64,000 bases of DNA. Origin: Basidiobolus meristosporus CBS 931.73. Lineage: Eukaryota > Basidiobolomycota > Basidiobolomycetes > Basidiobolales > Basidiobolaceae. Made by a program: the position numbers and the translations under genes. Under the pieces are notes generated by a model. It was given only the letters and a program-made list of their open reading frames with translations, was not told where the DNA came from and searched no databases. Where the stretch lies: positions 124,001-188,000 of the forward strand of contig MCFE01000026.1 in the NCBI GenBank assembly GCA_002104905.1, read 5' to 3'. How positions within the stretch are numbered: the stretch's first letter is position 1; the number at the start of each line of letters is the position of its first letter. Positions 22,187 to 34,456 of the stretch are shown piece by piece.

Positions 22187-23271
22187 TGTAATGAGGTCAG
22201 AGTGACACACCCAGGCAGATGTGCTCATTCCCATATGTTCTCTTGCCCAAAAAGAATTGCCCTCCCTATACTAGTAACATCCCAGATTGCAATATTTTCT
22301 ATCTGTCTATGTGATTATTACTATGTGACCTGGCAAACTATTTCTCATTATTAACCCATTGCACAAGCTATTCCTATCCCTTGCTAAGACGCCAAGATAA
22401 GATAGGTACCATATAAGGCAAGTATCCCCAACAGTGCCTATGTCATGTGACCATCTTGGATTCATAACTCTCCTATTCACCTACCATATGAGGTAACTAT
22501 ATGACACAGAGGTTTCATGTTACCACTATCTGATTGGCTAGGTACTACTATATCTCATGGAACAATCCGCCACAAATTTGAGCTATTTATAGTACACAAT
22601 GACATGATTGGCCCTCTACTACCTTCTGGAAACTTCTGGAAAGTATTTTCTTGCAAGAATTTGAGCAGCAAAAAAGTATATAAGTGAGGCTATCCCTTAC
22701 AAATAAATCATCCCTCTTCCAATATCCCAACTTATTGATTAGTGAGATCACTGCTACCTATTACCACTACGTTCTGACTCAGACCTGACAACACTCTCAG
22801 AAAACCATGCTGACAGCCGACTGATCTTGAGGGCACTACTTATGAGGAATACTCAGATTAGGTATATTTTATTATATTTGATTGTTTTCCCAAGTTTGTT
22901 CTTGTACAGGCAAAGATACTTTTTAGTCTTTGTTACTGTTGGCCAAAACTGTATTCTTATCAGGTCACTGTTGGTGGAGTTTACAGTTGTTCTGACTTTG
23001 GAAGCTTTAGTACACTGTCATCTCAAAGGATGCTGAAGCCAGTATAAACTTTTATTAAGATGCCAACTTAGTAGGGATTGTAGTTCAATAGTTCTCCCTT
23101 GACAAGCTTGAGGCTGTATCCCCCTTCACATTAGATTAGTAAGAGACCCAGTATTCCTAGCAAGCTTTTGCCAGAGGTTATTGCACCTGGTGAACACCCC
23201 ACACACTCACACTTGAGAAGTGTTGGCCATATTTTGCCCTTTGGGCTTATACACTACCACAAAGTTGGCAC
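22187..23271 (+). repeat. 5' LTR of gypsy E (1,085 bp)
   Basis: It runs from TGTAATGAGGTCA to CTACCACA. Two further copies occur at 27896-29338 and 31931-33013. Near 22670 it has a TATA-like AGTATATAAG followed by the start region of the transcript. Confidence 0.85.
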
Positions 23272-23346
23272 CCAACATGGGGGGTTTACACAAGCTTTTT
23301 AGGACCCAATCAGACTTATCCAGCTATTGCAACCAATCTATTCCCT

Positions 23347-24147
23347 GTGCATTCAGATATCAAGACCTACAGCTCAGAACCCTCAAAACTCAAAGATATT
23401 CATCCGCATACCAACTACATGATTACAATGAACTGCATGCCATTACTGCTCTCCTATGGAGCACCACAGTTTGACGGCAAGAATGTGGATAGCTTTATAT
23501 TCAAGTGGGAGAAACTCTGCAAGATGTGTACTCTTTCAGGGCAAGATATGGCTGAGGACTTCCCCTACTACTGCACAGATCATATAACCAGCAAGCTACT
23601 TAAGCAGAGAGATATGCTTTCAGACTGGCCCTCAATGAAAAGCCACTTGCAACAAGAGTATGGAAAACCCAAAATATACTCTGGAATAGAAGATCTACAA
23701 CTGTTTGGACAGAATGGACTGTACAAGCTACCACCTGAAGGGTTCATCCAGCAGTATGAAGATATGGGCAAACCACTCCTGGAGTCTCAGGCTACTACTG
23801 AGTTCACTATGACCCTCTATCTTGCCCAAGGATTATCACAAGAGCTGGCAAGAAAGGTGGATCAGCTAGCAGCCAAGGATGCTAGGTCTGGAGTCCCAAG
23901 CTTTGTAGAGATTAAGTGTGTTCTACTTGACTCAAAGCAAACATTAACCTTTATGAGGCTTCTAAAGACCAATGTACCCAGTCCAGCTGAAAAGAACAAT
24001 GAGAAGAATACTGCTGAAAAGATAACATACTCTACTGACAGGATTGACCAACATGCCAAGCAATTGCAAAAACTTGCCCCTAAAGTCAATGGAGCTACTG
24101 AGACCATCAGCAAGGTCCCAAAACCACTCCCATGGCACTGCAATTGA
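23347..24147 (+). pseudogene. gypsy E gag region
   Basis: An open frame of 266 codons with a Gag-like segment (GAPQFDGKNVDSFIFKWEKL, PEGFIQQYEDMGKPLLES) and an LTR at its left. It ends at a TGA. Related coding continues at 24196-24762 and 24895-25176, where a protease would be expected, but I cannot see an intact DSG motif. Confidence 0.6.
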
Positions 24148-25199
24148 TGTGATTCCACCCAACACACTAGGAAATATTGCACTGAGCTCAGCTAGATGCT
24201 AAGGGAAGGAACAGTTACATTCAACATGGATGGCATGTTGACTGACAAAGAAGGCAGGAGAATACCAACTAACTTCCAGAAAGGTGGTATGAGAGTGCTG
24301 TTCAACAACCCAGACACTACCACCAGAAAGATCACAGTTGAGGTCCTTACTCAGTCTTGCCAGTATGACCCCAAAAGCATCAAGAAGCACAAAGTTGATA
24401 CATATGTTACTAAAAGACATCTTGCTGAAGAGCCAGTAAGACCCTCCTCACAGAAGCCTAGACACAGAGAACCAGAAATTGTTATTGTGCAGAGAGCTGG
24501 TGGCCACCCTGCTCAGGAGTCCCCACCCAACTTCCAGATGACATCAAAGGTAGCTGGCTACTCAAGCCCCCAACAGATAACTGAGAAGGCACTAAAACAG
24601 AACCTCACACTGTCTGTTGGTGAGATCATGAGTGTTTCCCCATCTGCTAGAAAAACATTTGATGAACACCTTTGTATAAGATGTCATCAAGTAGAGCATA
24701 TGGACACAAATATCATCCAGATAAGCCATAACAGTCATTCAAAGCCTACAGATGAAGCTTAAGAGAGTACCTTCTACTCTGTTGCCACAACTGTTGTGAA
24801 AGGATATATCCAGGCAGAGGAGTTGGAAGACTACAACAACCAATAGTTCAACATCTGGATATCCTCACTGGGGTTAAAAGAGTAAACAGTCATAGTGAGG
24901 ACCAAGTACAAAACAGTTGACCAAAAGATAAAACCTTCACTTGCCCCTTTAGCTGATGGATCTAGACCCTCTAACTACACCATGCCCCCAACACACATCC
25001 CTCAAAATATACGGCTTACACCAGAGGGACTCAACCTACTTACTATTGGAGATGGAAACCTATCAACCCAGGAGATTCAACTATTTGAACATACTCCAAG
25101 AAAGCATGATAAGGTGTTTGCCTATAGCAATCAAGAGATGGGACTACTGAAGACCTCAGTAGAGCAACCAATCTGAATACACACAGTACCACATACTCT

Positions 25200-27860
25200 G
25201 TGGTCATTCAAGTCCTACCCACTACCCAAAGGATTACAAAAGGCATGCATGAGCTACTCAAGCAGAAGATTGATGCAGGATCTCTTGAACCCTGTAATGG
25301 GCCATATGAAAACTGGTGGTTTGTGACAAAGAAGAAAAAAGGGAAACTTCAATTTATCCAGGACATGCAGCCAGCCAATGCTGTAACTATCTAAGATGCT
25401 ACCATCCCTCCATCTATTGATGAATTTGCTGAATGCTCCAGTGGTCATTCTATTCACTCCACATATGACCTGTATTCTGGCTATTACAAAATTCCGCTTG
25501 ATGAGACATCAAGAGATATGTTTGCCCTGCAGACACCATTGGACTTTTACGTATGACAAGACTTAGTCCAGGAGCTACCAGTTCTATTGCACAGCTTCAG
25601 AGACATATGTCTAATGTGCTATACCAGTTGATCCCTGCAAAACTTGCAGTCTTTGCTGATGATAATGGCATCAAAGGCATAAGAGTCAAAGATGTGACAG
25701 AAGTTATGCCAGGGGTTTGAAAGCTTGTATATGACCACATTCAAGACAATGATGCTATCCTTGGTGCCATGGAAGATGCTGGACTCACTATCAGTGGAGT
25801 GAACAGCAGCTTTGGTGTATCTGAGATACCTATTGTGGGTCAAAAATGCAACTCAAGTGGCAGGACACCCGGAGACTCCAGGACACAGAAGATATGCACC
25901 TGGCCAACCACTGCAAATCTTATCCAAGCATGTGGGTATGTTGCTGCTTGCAGGTTTTTTAGGATTTGGATCCCCAGATTTTCTGAGATTGCAGAACCTA
26001 TATACCAGCTACAAAGGAAGTACACCCCATTTGTTTGGGGTGAAGATCAAGAAGAAGCTATGCTACACCTAAAAGAAGCATTGGTGTTACCACTTATATT
26101 AAGACAACTGGACTATAAGGATGCACTTCATCCACCAATACTCACAGTGGATGCTAGCCCTATTTGAGCTGGTACTCTACTTAGACAAGATGACCAAGAT
26201 GGAAACTGCTATGCTTGAAGAAATGAAAGTTGCCTGTTCTCACCTAAAGAACAAAGATACTCCCAGATTCAAAGAGAACTTTGTGGTGTTGTTAAGATGC
26301 TAAGGAAACTCAAGTCACAGCTTTATATGACCCACTTCATCCTTGAGACAGATGCACAGCCATTGATAGGCTTGATCAACAAGCTTGACTTGCTGGATGA
26401 TGCTACCAATAGGTGGATGGCATGCCTGAATATGTCTGACTTTGAGGTTAAACACCCCTGGAAAGTCCAATGTTGTTGCTGATGCCCTATCAAGGAGAGG
26501 ACCTCAGCTATTTGAAGATTTGGACCCTGACTTGGATGACATAATTAATGCAGAAATCTGACAAATACATGCAAAGAAGCCCAGCAACTCTACATGGAAC
26601 ATTATCCAAGACTATCTGAGAACCTTAGAGATGCCACCAGGAATGAACCCACGTGATTTCAGAATACTAAGGAAGAAGGCCCACTGTTTCTGCTTGAAGG
26701 ATGGCCTCCTCATCAAATGAGTAAAGCCTGTGCAGACACCAAGGATAGTTATAGTTGAGCCCCAGGAACAACTGACTATTATGTCAAGCCTTCATGAAGG
26801 AAGACCTGGTGGTCATAGAGGAAGAGATGCCATTTACAATAGTGTTTCCAGTTGACATTACTGGGAGCATATATATCATGATGTCCAACACTTTATTGAA
26901 TCTTGTGACATTTGCCAAAGAAGGTCAACCAAGCAATACAAGGAACCACTCCATCCAACCTACATACCTTGTCTATGGCAGAAGGTTGGCATTGACCTGG
27001 TCCACATGCCAACTGCTGGAACCAAGAAGTACCTTGTTGTTGCCAGAGATGATCCAAGTGGATGGGTAGAAGCTTGAGCTCTGTCCAATAACAAAAGCCA
27101 CACAATATGGAGATTTATCTTGAAGATATAATATGCAGAATTGGCTGCATCAGCCAGTTTGTGACTGACCAAGGAGATATGACTTCAAGTTTGATCCAGG
27201 AACTCTGCTCACAATACAAGATTCATATTTCATTCACCACCACCAATCACCCACAAGCCAATGGAATGGTTGAAAGAGGCCATAGCCTACCGGTTAACTC
27301 CCTAGTCAAGAGCTGCAAAAACATGACACTACAGTGGCCTAGATGACTTCACCTAGCACTCTGGGCAGATAGGATCACTACAAAACATAGCACAAGCCTA
27401 TCTCCATTCAAATTGCTTTATGGACTCAATTGCATTCTTCCAGTAGAGCTTGACTCAGCATCATGGAACATGCTAGAGTGGAGAACTACCATGAGTACAG
27501 AAGAACTACTGGCTACATGCATCAAATAGCTTGATCACCATGAACTTGATATTACCAAAGCAGCTGCTATTCTCAAAGAGACAAGACTTCAGAACAAGGA
27601 ACCATTTGACAAGTCACATAGCCTTAGACCCAAGCTGTTACAGCAAGGAGATCCAGTTTTGCTCTATGATTCCACTTTAGACAAACAGTGGAGCTGCAAA
27701 TTTGACAATAAGTGGTCCGGCCTATTTATTATCTACAAGGTGATTGGAAATGGAAGCTACTACTTATCTGAACTTGTTGAAACACCGCTAAGAGTACCTG
27801 TGGCAGGAAACAGACTTAAACTAATTAAGCACCGGAATTCTGCATATCTCATTTAGTTTG
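25200..27860 (+). pseudogene. gypsy E pol (RT, RNase H, integrase), many breaks
   Basis: RT begins near 25200 (ITKGMHELLKQKIDAGSLEP) with YDLYSGYYKIPLD near 25467. The active-site region near 25650 reads FADDNGIKG. RNase H follows (RIWIPRFSEIAEPIYQL near 25964; VDASP near 26148; FILETDAQPLIGLI near 26338). The integrase zinc finger and core are at about 26760-27350 (SCDICQRRS, GIDLVHMP, HPQANGMVERG), then a GPF/Y-like tail near 27700. There are numerous stops and frameshifts. Confidence 0.8.
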
Positions 27861-28254
27861 CTTTGACCTGAGTTCAAACCTGAGGGGGGGGTGGATGTAG
27901 TGGGGTCAGAGTGACACCCCCAGGCAGATGTGCTCATTCCCATATGCTCACTTCCCTAAAAAGAATTACCCTCCCTATATTAGTAACATCCCAAATTGCA
28001 ATATTTTCTATCTGTCTATATGATTATTACTATGTGACCTGGCAAACTATTTCTCACTATTAACCCATTGCACAAGTTATTCCTATCCCTTGCTAAGACG
28101 CCAAGATAAGATAGGTACCATATAAGGCAAGTATCCCCAACAGTGCCTATGTCATGTGACAATCCTGGCTTCATAACCCTCCTATTCTACTACCATATGA
28201 GGTAACTGCATGACATAGAGGTTTCTTATTACCACTATCTGATTGGCTAGGTAC

Positions 28255-28603
28255 CATTGTAAAAATTTGTAATGCCACCTAAATATTAACCTAACTTGGT
28301 CACTTAGATCATTACCTTCAAATCCTAGAGAATACTGACAAAATCCCTTGTTGGGATTTACTTGGAATATTTTCACCAAAATGCCAGGTACCCACAATAT
28401 GAAAATTCTCAAAGTTGTCCAAACAGCCTCAAACTTTGCACACATGTTCTTGGGACCTTCCGTAACCTATTCTGCATGTTTGTAGTGCCAAGACAATGTA
28501 AAAGTATAAATACTACTTTTACATTCAATAAATCATTAAGTACAAACCACATAATCTACTTGTCCTCCAAATCAATTCCAATATCTCCAAGACTCTTACA
28601 ACA
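28255..28603 (+). repeat. Solo LTR2 in the 3' LTR of gypsy E
   Basis: A 349-bp LTR2 flanked by a perfect target duplication GGTAC (28250-28254, 28604-28608). The uninterrupted 5' LTR reads GGTAC once at the same place (near 22550). The first two bases are CA instead of TG. Confidence 0.93.
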
Positions 28604-29262
28604 GGTACTACTATGTCTCATGGAGCAATCTGCCAAGGGTGTGAGCTATTTTTAGTACACAATGACATGATTGGCTCTCTATTACCTTCTGGAAACTTCT
28701 GGAAGGTATTTTCTAGTAAGAATTTGAGCAGCAAAAAAGTATAAAAGTGAGGCTATCCCTTACAAATAAATCATCCCTCTTCCAATATTCCATCTTATTG
28801 ATTAGTGAGATCACTGCTACCTATTACCACTATTTTCTGACTCAGACCTGACAACACTCTCAGAAAACCATGCTGGCAGCAAACTGACCTTGGAGGCACT
28901 ACTTATGAGGAATACTCAGAGTAGGTATATTTTATTATATTTGATTGTTATCCCAAGCTTGTTCTTATACAGGCAAAGATACTTTTCAGTCTTTGTAACT
29001 ATTGGTCAAAGCTGCATTCCTATCAAGTCCCTGTTGGTGGAGTTTACAGCTGTTCTAACTTTGAAAGCTTTAGTATACTGTCATCTCAAAGGATGTTGAA
29101 GCCAGTTTAAACTTTTGTTAAGATGCCAACTAAGTTGGGGATTGTAGTTCAATAGTTTTCCCCTGACAAGCTTGAGGCTTTATCCCTCTTCACACTAGAT
29201 TATTAAGAGACCCAGTACTTCTAGCCAGCTTTTGCCAGAGGTTATTGCACCTGGTGAACACC

Positions 29263-29289
29263 CCCACACACACACACACACACACACAC
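29263..29289. repeat. (CA)n microsatellite in the LTR
   Basis: About 13 CA units near the end of the 3' LTR of gypsy E. The other LTR copies have only short CACACA stretches there (near 23195 and 32950), so this one expanded. Confidence 0.9.
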
Positions 29290-29338
29290 TTAAGAAGTGT
29301 TGGCTGAATTTTGCCCTTTGGACTTATACACCACCACG

Positions 29339-30718
29339 GAGCCAATAAGAAGGAAAAAGAAAACACTTTAATAAGTATTGATAACCAACAAAGGAGGTAC
29401 CCAAGACCCTACAAAGGCAACAGCAACCTGTTTTGCAACTACTGCAAAAGGAAAGGACACACATTGGAACAGTGTCTCAAAAAGAAAGATAATCAGCAAA
29501 AAAAGCCTGAATATGAAAATGCTGCAACAACTGAAGGTACACTATTCATATCTGCACTAAATATGACCAAAAACAAGTATTCTCAGATGTGGTATATTGA
29601 CTCTGGGGCATCTTAACACTTTACACACCAAAATGAATTACTCAATATCAAGAAATTCCAAATAAAAAGGTTTTTATGGATGACAATAGAACACTTGATG
29701 CAGTGGGAGAAGGAACTATCCAGGTAAACCCAAAAAGCAGTGAAGGAAGCCATACATTAACCTTTAAAGAAGTACACTATGTACCAGAAATAGCCAAGAA
29801 CCTACTATCTGTAAGCAAGGCCACAGCAGAAGGACTCTTGTTCAGCTTTGACAATTCTGTATGCAGGATCACTGATCAGAATGATGCCCATCTTGCTTTG
29901 GGTATCAGAGATCAAATCTATACTGGTAGACCTATGTTCCATAATATCTGGAAGCCAATGCAAGTAATGTAAATGAAGAAACACCAATGCTTTGGCACAG
30001 AAGATTTGGACACATCACTTTTGATTATTTGTGCAAAATAACCAAAGATCAGCTAGTTTCCAGAGTAAAAATTGATCCCCCAGCTAGTTTGGAGCACTGT
30101 AAAGCCTGCATATATGGGAAACAAGCCAGACAACCATTCAAGAGCACTGGGTTAATCAAAACTAAGAAAAAATCAGATCTAATTCACTCAGATCTGTGTG
30201 GATCTATGCAAATTTTATCCTTAGGTAGGGTAGAGTATTTAATCACTTTTATTGATGATTACACAAGATACAAGAGGGTCTACTTCATGGAGAGAGAAGA
30301 AGAATCTCTGTCTAAGTTCATGGAGTTCAAAGCCATGGTGGAGAGAGAGGCTGGTGAAAAAATCAAGAAAATGCTCTCTGACAATGGTGGAGAATATACC
30401 TCAAAATTCTTCATCCACTTCTGAAAAATTCATGGGATAAGGCAATAGACTACTGTACCATATTCCCACAGCAAAATGGAGTAGCAGAGCATGCTAATAG
30501 ATCAATAATTGATATGGCAAGATCTAAGATCTATGATCAAAAATTATCCTATAATTTTTGGGTGGAATCAGTTGCCACAGCTGTATACCTTAAAGATAGG
30601 AGTTATAACAGAAAACTTTGTGATTCTACTCCATTTGAAGCATGGTATGACTACAGACCAAGTGCAGAACATCTAAGAATATTTGAGTGTACAGTATATC
30701 CCTATGAAAAGTCATTGA
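29339..30718 (+). pseudogene. copia D gag end, protease and integrase
   Basis: CCHC knuckle CNYCKRKGHTLEQC near 29440, protease MWYIDSGAS near 29590 followed at once by TAA, pre-integrase at 29676-30160 (YVPEIAKNLLSVSKA, LWHRRFGH), integrase core (IHSDLCGSM, LITFIDDYTRY, MLSDNGGEYTSKF, AEHANRSI). There are several stops and shifts, for example near 30420. Coding stops after YPYEKSLR, where the DNA transposon begins. Confidence 0.8.
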
Positions 30719-31030
30719 GATGATCCTGTCAAAAGGCTGTCACAAAGTGAAAGTCCTGTGACTAAGAGGTACGGATCTTGTCAAGACACCATCCAGAGAC
30801 TGTTGAAAAATAATTGCACCCCAGATTTCACAAAAAACTTAGCAAAAATATTTCATCATAACAATGTATAAGTGGCTTTTGATTGGTTCCCTGCCAATTT
30901 GCTCACCTACTGATCCTGGACACTCTATTGCCTCCTATGTTTGTGTGAATTGATTGGCTGTTGCCTCTTTTTCACACTCCTTACTTCCAGACTCAACTGT
31001 TTCTCTTACTTTTCATGCATACAAATTGAT

Positions 31031-34000
31031 TTATTTCCATTGAAACTTCAGTTGTACCTCAATTGCCAATTGTATTGACCTATGCAAGTCCCTATACCCT
31101 ACACTAACATTAAGCCCAACCCCACACTCAACAAGTAACTCCATTAAAATCCACCACTCAATAAGTATTTCTGCTGTAATGCTCTTGTTCCACAACATTG
31201 GCAGGAACCCAAAGGCTTTATGCCACTGTTCATTCACTGGTTCCCACATATCCTGGTCTTCAGCCGGCACTGCAAGGTCTAGCTCCTCATCTGCCAGTCT
31301 TTGCAATAAATCCGTGCAATATTCCAGTGAGTTTTCTTGAGCACTGCTCTTGAAGTAGTGTTGCAACCTCTTGGTGTGCCTATTGATGTTCCAAAACTCT
31401 ACTGAAGGCATTGTGATAGTCTTTCAAGCTCTTGACATTATAGCCTTGTCTGCCAGTGGGATCTCTACTCTGTCAACAATGGAGGCTGTGGAGGCTGTGG
31501 TAGGCAAATTGCCTTTTTCAGCAAACTCATCTACCTTGCTGGAGTGTAGCTCAGCTGGCTGTACTTCCAACTTTTGTGAAAACAGCTGCTTTCTTGTTGG
31601 TAATTCTTCTTGGCTATGATGCAATTCAGTCTGTTCCTGGCTTGCAGCATTAATTGGCAAGAACTGCAGTTTTTTTTGCATACCTCCCTGTCTCAGGCCT
31701 AGGTAGACATATTTGCCTTTACCTTTTCCTTTATCACCACCAGGTCTTCCACTGCTACTTTGTCTGAGTGCTTCTTGTAAAGAACTACATTTTCTCCTGG
31801 ATAAGTTCTGCTCTAACACATCTGTTTTGGCCTGCTTGTCCCTTGCTGGCACTCTTCTGGCAACCTGATGTTTCTTTTCAGCTTGTTTTGAGCTCTCAGC
31901 TGTAGTTGTGACCGGCTCCTGTAAAAGCGGTGTAGTGGGGTCACAGTGACACCCACAGGCAGATGTGCTCATTCTCATATGTTCACTTCCCTAAAAAGGA
32001 TTACCCCCCCCCCTATATTAGTATCATCCCAAATTGCAATATTGTCTATTCTGTCTATGTGATTATTACTATGCAACCTGACAAACTATTTGTCACTATT
32101 ATCCCATTGCACAAGCTATTCCTATTCCTTGCCAAGATACCAAGATAAGATAGTTACCATATAAGGCAAGTACCCCCAACAGTGCCCATGTCATGTAACC
32201 ATCTTGGTTTCATAACCCTCCTATCCTACTACCATAAGAGGCAACCACATGACACAGGGGTTTCATATTACCACTACCTGATTGGCTAGGTGCTACTATG
32301 TCTCATGGAACAATCTGCCAAGAATTTGCGCTATTTTTAGTACACAATGACATGATTGGCTGTCTACTACCTTCTGGAAACTTCCGGAAAGTATTTTCTA
32401 GCAAGAAATTGAGCAGCAAAAAAAGTATATAAGGGAGGCTATCCCTTAAAACAAATCATCCCACTTCCAATATTCTGACTTATTGATCAGTGAGATCACC
32501 ACTGCCTATTACCACTATTTTCTGACTCAGACCTGACAACACTCTCAGAAAACCATGCTGGCAGCAAACTGACCTTGGAGGCACTACTTATGAGGAATAC
32601 TCAGAGTAGGTATATTTTATTATATTTGATTGTTATCCCAAGCTTGTTCTTATACAGGCAAAGATACTTTTCAGTCTTTGTAACTCTTGGTCAAAGCTGC
32701 ATTCTTATCAAGTCCCTGTTGGTGGAGTTTACAGTTGTTTTGACTTTGGAAGCTTTAGTACATTGTCATCTCAAAGGACATCAAAGCCATTATAAACTTT
32801 TGTTAAGACGCCAACTAAGTTGGGGATTGTAGTTCAATAGTTTTCCCTTGACAAGCTTGAGGCTTTATTCCCCATCACATTAGATTAGACAAAAGACCCA
32901 GTATTCCTAGCAAGCTTTTGCCAGAGGTCATTGCACCCAGTGAACACCCCACACACATTCACACTTGAGAAGTGTTGGCCGTATTTTGCCCTTTGGACTT
33001 ATACACCACCACAGCAGCTGGTTTTTATCACTGCCAGGTCCTTCACTACTACTTTGACTGGGTGCTTCTTGAGAGGTACTACACTTTTTCCTTGATAAAT
33101 GTTGTGCTGGTGCATCCATGTCTGCCTGCTTGTCCCTAATTGACACTCTTCCAGCTGCCTGACGTCTCTTTGATGCTTGTCTAGAGCTTTTGGCCCTGCT
33201 TGTAAAGGGCTCTTGAGGAAGTTGCTGGCTTTTAGCCAGGGCACCCTTGTTCTTCTGCCTCTGATAGTTTCTGCTATTCTTGAGATACTTTCTTAGCATA
33301 CCAATGCTGGCCCAAAATCTGTTTGCCCATTTGAATCCAGGATAATGCTCATGGAACAAGTCAAGTGCATTCTGCTTGGCCTTGATTTCCTGATGGTCCC
33401 ATGGTATGCTGGCCTTAAGGTGATGGCATGCTAGACTTCTGACAGCCTCTTGTATATTAGCCCACTCTTCATTATTGCACTCAATGGCTTCATGGATCTT
33501 CAATGTCTTTTGATTTTTAGGCTTTGGTATAAACACCACATTGTCTCCCTCCCATGCTGATAGGTTTTTCTGTGGGCTTTATCTTTAGGCACTGTTGTTG
33601 TGCTTCAAAGACTGTATGGTGTTCCTCTGCTATTACATTGGGAAATGGCTCAATTCTTGGCTGTGACATTAAGCTACTTGAGTTCCTTCTTTGCAGCAAA
33701 GATACTTCTTTCTCTACTTGGGATAATGATTGCTCTACACATATTATCTGCTCATCCTGTTTCTGGACTATTTCCTGATTTCCCTGGGCCATTACATCTT
33801 TCCTATCAGCCACTGCACCTATTGCTTCATTAATGCTTTGGTATGAGCTGACAACATACTTGCTAATATGGGTGGTGGTGATGTTATCATGGCCACTTGC
33901 TGATCTCTAACTGAGGGTACTGCGTTTGCTAAATTCTCATCTGCCTGAGCATAACAGTCAGCTTGTGGCTCCACAGAGGTTCTCAGTTGCCTATTTGACT

Positions 34001-34094
34001 GAGAGCCTGAGGAGTCCGCATTGTTACCTTCAATGGGCACACTGTCCACAGGGCCTTTTTTGGATGTAGGCCTGCTTGTTGCACTGAATGTCAA
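31031..34094 (-). pseudogene. Accessory protein gene of the Tnp2 transposon (about 600 residues), interrupted by an LTR
   Basis: Reading leftward: GPVDSVPIEGNNADSS (34094 region), TSPPPILASMLSAHTKA, a charged helical region (33517-33813), EWANIQEAVRSLACHHLKAS and FHEHYPGFKWANRFW (33300-33540), then a repeat unit of about 65 residues (SSRQASKRRQAAGRVSIRD...LSRKKCS). The LTR at 31931-33013 comes next, then a second repeat unit (SSKQAEKKHQVARRVPARD...LSRRKCSS), a KGKGKGK stretch, and a C-terminal block MPSVEFWNINRHTKRLQHYF to 31031. The true start is unclear; the frame stays open upstream of 34094. I do not recognise the family. Its tail may be an oligomerisation or DNA-contact module, but that is a guess. 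Confidence 0.6.
31931..33013 (+). repeat. Solo LTR of the gypsy E family
   Basis: 1,083 bp, TGTAGTGGGGTCA...CACCACA, matching 22187-23271. It splits the accessory gene between its two repeat units. The flanks are AGCGG and GCAGC; no clean target duplication remains. Confidence 0.9.
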
Positions 34095-34456
34095 AGCAAG
34101 CTGTTGTCCAACTGCTCTTCTATTGCTGTCAGTGTGGGGTTTGGTTGAGAACCAGACAACTTTGCTTTATTTTTTGGCAACATATATATGGAAGTGAGCC
34201 AAACCCAAGGGGAAATAGTGTTACATATAAGTGTGTATGTGGTGCCACAACTTTATTTATAATGCTTACTGTGGTGGGTCATCATTTAATCTTACATTCA
34301 TGTAGGTGCAATGTCTCAAATACAAGACTGTCTTAAGTTCACATGAGTATTGACCAAAAAGTGATATAATAGCATTACGGTGTTGAAGGTCAAACTGTTT
34401 GCCCCATGGACAAGACTACTTTGACCCAATGCCATAAGAGAAGAGAAAAAGACCAT

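Larger units (their letters stand above)
22187..29338 (+). mobile_element. Ty3/gypsy retrotransposon E, inserted in copia D gag, heavily decayed
   Basis: Two LTRs of about 1,085 bp (22187-23271; 27896-29338 including a 349-bp LTR2 insertion) flank a 4.6-kb body with gag, RT, RNase H and integrase remnants. A polypurine tract (GAGGGGGGGG) precedes the 3' LTR. TTGGCACCCAACATGGGG follows the 5' LTR as the likely primer-binding site. A clear target duplication was not found by eye. Confidence 0.88.
27896..29338 (+). repeat. 3' LTR of gypsy E, interrupted
   Basis: It starts TGTAGTGGGGTCA after the polypurine tract. Excluding the solo LTR2 and its duplicated GGTAC it is about 1,088 bp. It ends near CACCACG, after which the copia D gag frame resumes. 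Confidence 0.85.

Noticed and set aside
29263-29289. A CRISPR-like short repeat array
   Set aside because: It is a simple (CA)n microsatellite inside an LTR. No spaced repeats occur anywhere in the window, and the genome is eukaryotic.
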